21,293 nucleotides of DNA, from positions 1-21,293 of the forward strand of contig JBBSBE010000067.1 in assembly GCA_038251625.1 (NCBI GenBank), written 5' to 3'. The DNA is from JBBQXK01 sp038251625 (GTDB lineage: Bacteria > Pseudomonadota > Alphaproteobacteria > Rhodobacterales > Rhodobacteraceae). Below the pieces are notes generated by a model. That model ran no database searches. It was not told where the DNA came from and saw nothing but the letters and a program-made list of their open reading frames with translations. Shown here piece after piece: positions 13,358 through 20,073 of the stretch (its first letter is position 1; each line of letters opens with the position of its first letter). The position numbers were made by a program, and so were the translations under genes.

Positions 13358-14470
13358 TCATTCCTTCACATCGGCGAACCATGCGCCCGGGTCTTCCGGC
13401 TCTGTCCCGCGCCTGAGTTCCATATAGAGCGTTTCGCTTTCACGGGCACCAGCCCCTTCGTCGGAGGGTGCCAGAAACTCGGCCACCCCCGGCGCGTCGC
13501 CCCCCATCAATCCAAGGGCCGCCCCTTGCGGCACCACGTCCCCCACCCGACCGTAGAGCGTTCCAAGCCCGGCGAGAACCAGAAGGTAGCCTGCGCCGGG
13601 TTCCAGAACCATCACATTTCCGTAGTCGAGAAGCGGCCCGATATAGCGGATTGTCGCGGGCCAGGGTGCGGTGACAAGCGCGCCGGGGCGCGCGGCAATG
13701 CTGATGCCCGGTCGCCGCACGCCGCGCGCATCGGCCTCGCCCGCGCGCAGGATGACACGTCCCAGAACGGGCATCGGCAGGCTGCCCCGCGCCGATGGAA
13801 AATCCGATGCGACCAGGGCCGGGTCGGGTGCCAGGCCCAGCGCAAAGGCATCCAGCGTTTCGCTGGCCGCCTTCAGCGCGGTCAGCGCCTCGGGGTCGTC
13901 GAGGTACCGGCGCGGCAGGGTGGTGCGGTCGCTGATCGCCTGGCTCAGCGCGGACCGCGCGTCCTGCGCGGCGGCAAGGCTGGCCTGCAGCGTGCCCGCC
14001 GCACCCGTCTGCAGGTCGCGCAGGTCGCGCAATTCGGCCAGTTCGCGGCCAAGCGCGGTTGCCTCGGCCTGCAGGGCGGGGGTCACCTCGGCCAGCATCA
14101 TGCCCGACCGGGCGGTGCCCAACGGGCCATCGGGATGCAACAGCAGCAGGGGCTCGGGCTGCGCCTCAAGCTGGCTCAGCACGCCCAGAAGCTGGCTGAC
14201 CTCGGCGCGCTTGGCGTCGAACTTCAGGATCAGCGCGCTTTCGCGCAGTCGCGCCTGCCGCAACGCCTCACGCAGGGCGGCAAGGCCCGCCTCCTGCGCG
14301 CGGATCGTCTGGGTCAGTGCGGCCACGCGATCCTTCGCACCATCGGCGGCGGCCAGCGCCGCCATCGCCTCTTCCAGCGCGGCAGAGGCGGTGGCGGCCT
14401 CTTCGGCCACGGTGGCCCCGGCAGGGGCGGGCGCCAGCAGCAGCGCCAGCAGGGCCGCGCGCAGGATCAT
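13358..14470 (-). CDS. envC: EnvC-like murein hydrolase activator (degenerate LytM domain)
   Basis: A 370-residue periplasmic protein. Residues 1-19 are a signal peptide. About 25-190 are Ala/Leu/Glu-rich heptads forming long coiled coils, and about 235-365 form a LytM/M23-like domain. The zinc ligands of active M23 enzymes are missing: HxGxD is replaced by RPGIS (253-257), the H of the central strand motif by VMVLEPG, and HLHFE by TLYME (347-351). EnvC proteins are noncatalytic and instead activate septal amidases such as AmiC, so loss of ligands supports activator rather than endopeptidase. The ATG at 14470 overlaps the gpmI stop (ATGA); the open frame extends upstream inside gpmI but lacks a signal peptide there. 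The cognate amidase is not in the window. Confidence 0.9.
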   Translation of the reverse strand: MILRAALLALLLAPAPAGATVAEEAATASAALEEAMAALAAADGAKDRVAALTQTIRAQEAGLAALREALRQARLRESALILKFDAKRAEVSQLLGVLSQLEAQPEPLLLLHPDGPLGTARSGMMLAEVTPALQAEATALGRELAELRDLRDLQTGAAGTLQASLAAAQDARSALSQAISDRTTLPRRYLDDPEALTALKAASETLDAFALGLAPDPALVASDFPSARGSLPMPVLGRVILRAGEADARGVRRPGISIAARPGALVTAPWPATIRYIGPLLDYGNVMVLEPGAGYLLVLAGLGTLYGRVGDVVPQGAALGLMGGDAPGVAEFLAPSDEGAGARESETLYMELRRGTEPEDPGAWFADVKE

Positions 14471-15987
14471 GCGTCGATCAGGCTCTGCCCGGTCATCTCG
14501 GGCGGCGGGGCGATGCCCATCAGGGCCAGAAGCGTGGGCGCCAGATCGGCCAGCCGCCCCTTGTGCAGCGTGGCGCCCTTCGGCCCGCCCACAAGGATCA
14601 CCGGCACCGGGTTGGTGGTGTGCGAAGTATGGGGGCCGCCCGTTACCGGGTCGATCATCACCTCGCAGTTGCCGTGGTCGGCGGTCACGATCATCGCCCC
14701 CCCGGCCTTTTCCAGCGCGGCAAGCACACGGCCCAGCCCCGCATCCACCGCCTCGCAGGCGGCAATGGCGGCGGGCAGGCTGCCGGTATGGCCCACCATA
14801 TCGGGGTTGGCGAAGTTCACCACGATCAGGTCGTACCCTGCCCCGATCCCCTGCACCAGGTGGTCGGTCACTTCCGCAGCGCTCATCTCGGGCTGCAGGT
14901 CGTAGGTGGCAACCTTGGGCGATGGCGCCATGTGCCGGTCCTCGCCCGGAAAGGGGGGCTCTTTCCCACCGTTGAGAAAGAAGGTGACGTGGGGGTATTT
15001 CTCCGTCTCGGCCAGCCGCAACTGGCGCAGGCCCCGTCCCGAGACCCATTCGCCCAGCGTATTGGCGATGTCCTGTTTGGGGTAGGCGGCGGTCATGTAG
15101 GCGTCATGTGCGCGGGAATAATCCACCATCCCCAGAAGGGCCGCCCATGTCGGGCGCGCGCCCGCGTCAAAGGCGGAAAAGCCCGGGTCGCCAAGCGCAG
15201 CAAGAATTTCGCGCGCGCGGTCGGCGCGGAAATTGAGGCAGAAAACCCCGTCGCCATCCCGCGCGCCCGGATAGCCCGCGATGGCGGTGGGGGCGATGAA
15301 TTCATCCGTCTCGCCCCGGTCATGCGCGGCGGCCACGGCGGCGCCGGCGGAGGGTGCGGCCGCACCCTCGCCCTTCACCATCACGCGAAAGGCCCGTTCC
15401 ACCCGGTCCCACCGGTTGTCGCGGTCCATCGCCCAGTAGCGCCCCGTCACCGTGGCGATGCGGGCACCCACCGGCAGCGCGGCCTCGAGTGCGGCGATGA
15501 ACCCGGCGGCAGAGGTGGGCGCCACATCGCGCCCGTCGGTGATCGCCTGCACCCAGACGGGCACGCCTGCCGCAGTGATCGCCCGCGCGGCCTCGACCAG
15601 ATGCCGGATGTGCCCATGCACCCCGCCATCCGACACCACGCCCATCATATGCGCCGCCCCGCCCGAAGCCCTTAGCGCCGCGATGAAATCCAGCAAGGCT
15701 GCGTTCTTGCGAAACGATCCCTCTTCGATGGCAAGGTCGATCGCCCCCAGATCCATCGCCACCACCCGGCCCGCGCCGATGTTGGTGTGCCCCACCTCGG
15801 AATTGCCCATCTGGCCCGATGGCAACCCCACATCCGGGCCGTGGGTGATCAGCGTGGCATGCGGGCAGGTGGCCATCATGCCGTCGAAGTTCGGGGTTTC
15901 GGCCAGCGCGGGCGCATTGCCCTCGCGCCGGTCGCTGAGGCCCCAGCCATCGAGGATGCACAGAACCACGGGTTTCGGGGCGGTCAT
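14467..15987 (-). CDS. gpmI: 2,3-bisphosphoglycerate-independent phosphoglycerate mutase
   Basis: A 506-residue cytoplasmic enzyme that interconverts 3- and 2-phosphoglycerate in glycolysis and gluconeogenesis, using two Mn ions. It has ILDGWG with metal ligand Asp13, and MGNSEVGH with the phosphorylated Ser63. Further signatures are SDGGVHGH (119-126), TDGRDVAPTSA (150-160), NFRADRAREI (252-261), VNFANPDMVGHTG (390-402) and TADHGNCE (435-442). PHTSHTTNPVPVIL follows. Length is typical. The start at 15987 is supported by AGGAG 8 nt upstream and by the family N-terminus; a longer frame to 16116 runs into the intergenic region. It leads the minus-strand operon with envC, ctpA and rppH. Confidence 0.96.
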   Translation of the reverse strand: MTAPKPVVLCILDGWGLSDRREGNAPALAETPNFDGMMATCPHATLITHGPDVGLPSGQMGNSEVGHTNIGAGRVVAMDLGAIDLAIEEGSFRKNAALLDFIAALRASGGAAHMMGVVSDGGVHGHIRHLVEAARAITAAGVPVWVQAITDGRDVAPTSAAGFIAALEAALPVGARIATVTGRYWAMDRDNRWDRVERAFRVMVKGEGAAAPSAGAAVAAAHDRGETDEFIAPTAIAGYPGARDGDGVFCLNFRADRAREILAALGDPGFSAFDAGARPTWAALLGMVDYSRAHDAYMTAAYPKQDIANTLGEWVSGRGLRQLRLAETEKYPHVTFFLNGGKEPPFPGEDRHMAPSPKVATYDLQPEMSAAEVTDHLVQGIGAGYDLIVVNFANPDMVGHTGSLPAAIAACEAVDAGLGRVLAALEKAGGAMIVTADHGNCEVMIDPVTGGPHTSHTTNPVPVILVGGPKGATLHKGRLADLAPTLLALMGIAPPPEMTGQSLIDA

Positions 15988-16145
15988 ACACAGGGCTCCT
16001 GTCGGTCCGGGGCGGACCTTAGGCCCGCCCGCGCCCGGCTGCAACGGGCCTTGCCGGTGGCGCGCCGGCAGCCGGGGTCTTGCGGCAACGGCCCATAACC
16101 CCGACAACGGGGCCATCCCGTCTGCGCAGGACCAAAGGCCACAGG

Positions 16146-17648
16146 ATGCAGAACCCGCTTTACGACGCGCTTTTTGCCCCGCACGCGGGCAATCCCGCCG
16201 CTTTCCTCACGCTTGACGATGGCACGACCGTCAGCTTCGCGGCCTTCGTGGCCCGGATCGCGCAGACCGCGCATGCACTGCGCGACGCGGGCGTGGCGCC
16301 GGGCGACCGTATCGTGGTGCAGGCGCCGAAATGCGTGGGGATGCTGGCGCTTTACGGGGCTGCGGTGCAGGCGGGGGCGGTCTTCTTGCCGCTCAACACC
16401 GCCTATACGGCGGATGAGGTGGATTACTTCATCGCCGATGCCACGCCGAAACTGGTGATCTGCACCGCCGCCGCCCGCCCGTCCCTTGCCCCCATGGCCG
16501 CCCGCACCGGTGCCGCCCTCCTGACGCTTGAGGCAGACGACAGCGGCACCCTGACCGATGCCACCACGGGCCAGCCCGACACCTTTCCCACCGTCCCGCG
16601 CGATCCGGATGACCTTGCGGCGCTTCTTTACACGTCGGGCACCACAGGGCGCTCGAAGGGCGCGATGATGACGCAGCGCAATCTGCTGTCGAACGCCCGC
16701 GCCCTGACCGACCTGTGGCAGATCACCGCGCAGGACCGGCTGATCCACGCCCTGCCGATCTTTCACACGCATGGCCTGTTCGTGGCCATGAATACCGCCC
16801 TTCTGGCGGGGGCGAGGGTGCGGCTGATGCCGCGGTTCGATCTGGATCAGATGATGGCCGAAATCCCCCGCTCGACCCTGATGATGGGGGTGCCGACCTT
16901 CTATACCCGCCTGCTGGAAGACCCGCGCCTGACGCGCGACCTTGCCGCCCCCATGCGCCTGTTCATCTCGGGCTCGGCGCCGCTTCTGGCCGAAACCCAC
17001 GCGGCCTTCGCGGATCGGACGGGCCACGCGATCCTGGAACGCTACGGGATGACGGAAACGAACATGATCACCTCCAACCCCTATGACGGCGCGCGCATCG
17101 CGGGCACCGTGGGCATGCCCCTGCCGGGCGTCGAGGTGCGGCTGACCGATCCCGATACCGCCGCCCCGGTCGCCCCCGGCGCGGTGGGGATGGTCGAGGT
17201 GCGGGGGCCCAACGTCTTCAAGGGATACTGGAACATGCCGGAAAAAACCGCCGCCGACCTGCGGGCCGACGGGTTCTTCATCACCGGCGACCTTGGGCAG
17301 ATCGACGCGCAGGGCTATCTTTCCATCGTGGGCCGGATCAAGGATCTGATCATCTCGGGCGGCTACAACATCTATCCCAAGGAAATCGAGGATGTGCTGA
17401 ACGAAGGCCCCGGCGTGGCGGAAAGCGCTGTCTTCGGCATCCCCGATCCCGATTTCGGCGAGGGGGTTGTGGCCGCCGTCGTGATGGCGGGCGGCGCTGC
17501 CTTTGACGAAGCCGCGCTGGCCGCACTGGTCAAGGCGAAGCTCGCCCGCTTCAAACACCCCCGCCGCTATGTCGTGCTGCCGGATTTGCCGCGAAATGCG
17601 ATGGGGAAGGTGCAGAAAAACCTGCTGAGGGCGCAGTTTGGCGGCTGA
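16146..17648 (+). CDS. matB: Malonyl-CoA synthetase (AMP-forming)
   Basis: A 500-residue member of the acyl-CoA synthetase (ANL) superfamily. It closely resembles what I recall of Rhodopseudomonas palustris MatB, which makes malonyl-CoA from malonate, ATP and CoA. The P-loop YTSGTTGRSKGAM begins at about 162. ALPIFHTHGLFVAMN, MGVPTFYTRLL, FISGSAPLLAETH and ERYGMTETNMITSNPYDG (about 298-315) are specific to MatB. GDLG, GRIKDLIISGGYNIYPKEIE and NAMGKVQK complete the C-terminal domain, with the catalytic lysine at about 488. The ATG at 16146 gives the expected length. No malonyl-CoA decarboxylase or malonate transporter is adjacent, so the source of malonate is unclear. The gene is divergent from gpmI and its stop directly abuts the stop of rlmH. 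Confidence 0.92.
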   Translation: MQNPLYDALFAPHAGNPAAFLTLDDGTTVSFAAFVARIAQTAHALRDAGVAPGDRIVVQAPKCVGMLALYGAAVQAGAVFLPLNTAYTADEVDYFIADATPKLVICTAAARPSLAPMAARTGAALLTLEADDSGTLTDATTGQPDTFPTVPRDPDDLAALLYTSGTTGRSKGAMMTQRNLLSNARALTDLWQITAQDRLIHALPIFHTHGLFVAMNTALLAGARVRLMPRFDLDQMMAEIPRSTLMMGVPTFYTRLLEDPRLTRDLAAPMRLFISGSAPLLAETHAAFADRTGHAILERYGMTETNMITSNPYDGARIAGTVGMPLPGVEVRLTDPDTAAPVAPGAVGMVEVRGPNVFKGYWNMPEKTAADLRADGFFITGDLGQIDAQGYLSIVGRIKDLIISGGYNIYPKEIEDVLNEGPGVAESAVFGIPDPDFGEGVVAAVVMAGGAAFDEAALAALVKAKLARFKHPRRYVVLPDLPRNAMGKVQKNLLRAQFGG

Positions 17649-18119
17649 TTACACCCGGTGATAGGGCGATCCCGCAAGGATCGTCGCCGCGCGGTAGATC
17701 TGTTCAGCCAGCATCACCCGCGCCAGCGCGTGGGGCCAGACCATCCGCCCGAAGGACACGGCGGTATCTGCACGGGCGCGCAGGTCGGGCGCGATCCCGT
17801 CCGCCCCGCCGATCACGAAGGCCGCATCCTGCCGCCCTGCATCGCGCCAGCGCGCCAGAAGCGCCGCGAAATCGGGGCTGGTCATCGCGTCGCCCCGCTC
17901 ATCCAGCACCGCCAGCACCGCGCCCGCAGGCACCGCGCGCGCCAGCAAGACCGCCTCGGCCGCCATGCCCCCGCCCTTGCGGTCTTCGACCTCATGCTCG
18001 GCCAAAGGCCCCAGCCCCAGCGCCCGGCCGGTCCGGTCGAACCGGCCCGCGTAGTCGTCGATCAGCGCCCGCTCCGGCCCCGGGCGGATCCGCCCGACCG
18101 CGCAGAGATGCAGCCGCAT
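17649..18119 (-). CDS. rlmH: 23S rRNA (pseudouridine1915-N3)-methyltransferase
   Basis: A 156-residue SPOUT-class methyltransferase that modifies pseudouridine 1915 in helix 69 of 23S rRNA, using S-adenosylmethionine on the assembled 70S ribosome. The family N-terminus MRLHLCAVGRIRPGPE fixes the start at 18119. LDERGDAMTS (about 72-81) and FVIGGADG (about 102-109) form the knot that binds SAM, and WPHALARVMLAEQIYRAATI then GSPYHRV form the conserved C-terminus. Length is normal. Its ATG overlaps the rsfS stop by one base (TGATG), so the pair is translationally coupled. Its stop directly touches that of convergent matB. Confidence 0.95.
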   Translation of the reverse strand: MRLHLCAVGRIRPGPERALIDDYAGRFDRTGRALGLGPLAEHEVEDRKGGGMAAEAVLLARAVPAGAVLAVLDERGDAMTSPDFAALLARWRDAGRQDAAFVIGGADGIAPDLRARADTAVSFGRMVWPHALARVMLAEQIYRAATILAGSPYHRV

Positions 18120-18493
18120 CAGACGTTCAGCGGCCGCTGCTGATCGGCGGGCAGCCACATCTTTTCAAGCTGATAAAACTCGCGCACTTCGGGGCGGAAC
18201 ACATGCACGATCACGTCGCGCGCATCGATCAGCACCCAGTCGCCGGTCTCGCGGCCTTCCATCTTGATCGACAGGCCAAACTCCTGCTTCACCCGGTCGG
18301 CCAGCTTTTCCGAAATCGACGCCACCTGACGCGACGACCGGCCCGAGCAGATCACCATGTAATCGGCCACGTCCGACCGGCCCCGCAGGTCGATCTGCAC
18401 CACATCCTCTGCCTTGTCGTCGTCAAGCGAGGCCAGCACGGCAGCCAGCACGGCTTCAGAGGTATAGCCATCGGTTTCCACGCTGGCGCTCAC
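18119..18493 (-). CDS. rsfS: Ribosomal silencing factor RsfS
   Basis: A 124-residue RsfS (Iojap/DUF143) protein that binds uL14 and blocks joining of ribosomal subunits in slow growth. It has DKAEDVVQIDLRG, VADYMVICSGRSSRQV, GDWVLIDARDVIVHVF and the C-terminal FYQLEKMWLPAD, all diagnostic. The frame is open to 18604, but I choose the GTG at 18493. It follows GGGAGG at good spacing, gives the usual length, and lies downstream of a strong promoter (18595-18623) whose start site near 18588 would exclude the most upstream ATG. The extra N-terminal residues show no family similarity. In many alphaproteobacteria nadD precedes rsfS; here a small lipoprotein gene is upstream instead. Confidence 0.85.
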   Translation of the reverse strand: MSASVETDGYTSEAVLAAVLASLDDDKAEDVVQIDLRGRSDVADYMVICSGRSSRQVASISEKLADRVKQEFGLSIKMEGRETGDWVLIDARDVIVHVFRPEVREFYQLEKMWLPADQQRPLNV

Positions 18494-18594
18494 ACGCGCC
18501 TCCCGCGGGCCGACCGGAAGCCCGGTCGCTGGGTCTGAATGAGACAGGTCATCGTCCTCCGCATGCGCGCCACGCCAGTGCTGGCGCATACCCC

Positions 18595-18623
18595 AATGTA
18601 GCAAGCCCCCCGGCGAATCTCAA
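18595..18623 (-). promoter_or_regulatory. Promoter of rsfS-rlmH
   Basis: On the minus strand TTGAGA (18623-18618), a 17-nt spacer and TACATT (18600-18595) form a good housekeeping promoter. The start site would be near 18588. The resulting leader of about 95 nt contains a GACCGG/CCGGTC hairpin (18512-18527) and GCGCCA/TGGCG pairing close to the 5' end. Confidence 0.55.
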
Positions 18624-18700
18624 CGCGCGGCGGGGCCGGTTCGGGAAAGCGGCGGGGTATCGCGTGTGGCGGGAAAGGTCGAGTCCCTCATTTGGCGCGA

Positions 18701-19261
18701 TTACCGGACGCCGTTGCAGGGGCCAATCTGCGCAAACACCTCGGGTCCGACCAGATCGACAACCCGGGCGTCCCGTACAAGCGGGTGGAACGGCCCCGCC
18801 TCGGTGCGGATCAGCACGCTGGCGCGCGCGTCCGGCGCAGGCCCGGCGCCGACGGCACAGCCGCCCAACCCAACGCCCAGACTGCCTGCCGTGGCTTCGG
18901 CTGCCCCGGCCTTCCAGAGCGCGATGGTTTCCTGCACCTCGCGCATCCGGCCCAGATCGGCGGGCGCCAGCCGGAACAGGCTGGCCCGCCCCCCGGGGGG
19001 CGCCGCGATCCCCTCGGGCGCGCCCGTGGTTTCCGCCAGAACGAATGCGCCTTCCACTGTCCTGGCCCCCTGCCGCGCCGCAAGCATCAGCCGTGCGCTG
19101 CCGGGCGACACACGCAGACCCGGCGGCAGAACCAGCACAACCTCGATGGCGGCGGGATCGGCGGTCAGCGGGTCCATCGCGGCAAGCCGGGCCACCGTGC
19201 CGGGCACAAGCGTGGCACATGCCGCCAGCAGAACGGGCAGGAACAGTAGGGCACGGTTCAT
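18701..19261 (-). CDS. Small lipoprotein of unknown function
   Basis: A 186-residue protein with a lipoprotein signal: MNRALLFLPVLLAAC, lipobox LAAC, lipidated Cys at 15. The ATG at 19261 has AAAGGAG 9 nt upstream. The mature part has alternating beta-strand-like segments (IEVVLVLPPGLRVSPGSARL, EGAFVLAETT, ASLFRLAPADLGRM), a helix, and two further cysteines (C135, C182) that could form a disulphide. I do not recognise a Pfam family. It is divergent from the DUF2975 gene across a 69-nt AT-rich region and upstream of rsfS on the same strand, but the rsfS promoter separates them. It may be an envelope protein; no function is inferred. Confidence 0.75.
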   Translation of the reverse strand: MNRALLFLPVLLAACATLVPGTVARLAAMDPLTADPAAIEVVLVLPPGLRVSPGSARLMLAARQGARTVEGAFVLAETTGAPEGIAAPPGGRASLFRLAPADLGRMREVQETIALWKAGAAEATAGSLGVGLGGCAVGAGPAPDARASVLIRTEAGPFHPLVRDARVVDLVGPEVFAQIGPCNGVR

Positions 19262-19274
19262 AAGCGAATCTCCT

Positions 19275-19303
19275 TTGACAAAAATTAATTATCGTAATAC
19301 AGT
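19275..19303 (+). promoter_or_regulatory. Promoter and possible operator of the DUF2975-XRE pair
   Basis: TTGACA (19275-19280), a 17-nt spacer and TACAGT (19298-19303) form the best promoter in the window, 28 nt before the ATG. Within the spacer, ATTATCGTAAT (19288-19298) is a short palindrome that an XRE protein could bind to autoregulate. The region is sharply AT-rich against its surroundings. Confidence 0.6.
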
Positions 19304-19330
19304 AAAAATATGTGATTAAAAGAGGTTCCC

Positions 19331-19867
19331 ATGCCGTCCCTTACACGTATCGCCCGCCTCGCTTCCTGGCTCTACTGGGCCGCCACCGGTTTTGGCATCG
19401 CATTGCCGCTGGCCTTCGGGGTGGCGCTCTTCAAGGGCTGGTCCGACCCCGCCTTCCTTGCCGCCCGTTTTGCCGATCTTCCCGCCGCCACCACCGTCGG
19501 CCCGGTCAAGGCCCTCCTTGTGATCGCGGCCGGTGCGCTGGCGCTGCCGGTTCTTCTGGCCGCCCTTTGGCAGATGCGCGCGCTCTTTCGCCGCTATGGG
19601 GCAGGCGAGATCCTGACCGACGCTTGCGCCCGGCACGTCTTGCGGATCGGGCAGATGCTGGTGGCGCTGGCTGCGCTGGGCGTGGCGATCCCGACGCTGC
19701 AACGGCTGATCCTGACATGGGACAATCCGGTTGGGCAGAAGGTGCTTGCCATCGGCCTTTCGTCCGACACGATGGGCTTTCTGCTGGCGGGCGGCCTGTT
19801 GTTCGTCGTCGGCTGGGTCATGGGCGAAGCCGCCCGCGTGGCCGCCGACAATGCGGGCTTCATCTGA
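19331..19867 (+). CDS. DUF2975 family membrane protein
   Basis: A 178-residue membrane protein with four hydrophobic segments (about 10-32, 57-80, 107-128 and 147-166) matching the DUF2975 family. LWQMRALFRRYGAGEILTDACARHVLRIG between TM2 and TM3 is a family-like cytoplasmic segment. The start is supported by AAGAGG at 19320-19325 and the promoter immediately upstream. DUF2975 genes are commonly followed by a small XRE regulator of the YozG type, exactly as here, with stop and start overlapping by one base (TGATG). No biochemical function is established for the family. Confidence 0.85.
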   Translation: MPSLTRIARLASWLYWAATGFGIALPLAFGVALFKGWSDPAFLAARFADLPAATTVGPVKALLVIAAGALALPVLLAALWQMRALFRRYGAGEILTDACARHVLRIGQMLVALAALGVAIPTLQRLILTWDNPVGQKVLAIGLSSDTMGFLLAGGLLFVVGWVMGEAARVAADNAGFI

Positions 19868-20073
19868 TGGAAATCGTCGTCCGGCTGGACGTGATGCTGG
19901 CCCGCCGCAAGATGCGCTCGCGCGATCTGGCGCAGATCGTGGGGATCACCGAACAGAACATCAGCCTGCTGAAATCGGGCAAGGTGCGCGGCATCCGGTT
20001 CGAAACGCTGGCCGCGATCTGCGCCGCGCTCGACTGTCAGCCCGGCGATTTGCTGGAGGCGGTGCCCACCTGA
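19867..20073 (+). CDS. Small XRE-family transcriptional regulator (YozG-like)
   Basis: A 68-residue Cro/C1-type helix-turn-helix protein, nearly all DNA-binding domain. The HTH lies at about residues 18-57: RSRDLAQIVGITEQNISLLK followed by GIRFETLAAICAALDCQPGDLLE. The ending ALDCQPGDLLE is characteristic of the YozG-like group that accompanies DUF2975 proteins. Its ATG overlaps the DUF2975 stop, implying strict co-translation. The last 12 codons overlap the 3' end of convergent mscS by 37 nt. It likely regulates its own promoter, where a palindrome sits between -35 and -10, but this is inference. Confidence 0.88.
   Translation: MEIVVRLDVMLARRKMRSRDLAQIVGITEQNISLLKSGKVRGIRFETLAAICAALDCQPGDLLEAVPT

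Noticed and set aside
13244..14905. Plus-strand 553-codon frame opposite ctpA, envC and gpmI
   Set aside because: Composition is Gln/Arg/Gly-rich without motifs, and three genuine minus-strand genes with catalytic or family signatures occupy the same DNA.
16053..16112. Hairpins in the gpmI-matB divergent gap (TGCCGG/CCGGCA; CCCCG/CGGGG)
   Set aside because: Short stems of 5-6 bp in GC-rich DNA with no T-run, riboswitch consensus or clear promoter context; nothing specific can be claimed.
15984..17558. Minus-strand 524-codon frame opposite matB
   Set aside because: MatB on the plus strand has all ANL-family motifs; the antisense frame has none and is His/Gly/Arg-rich.
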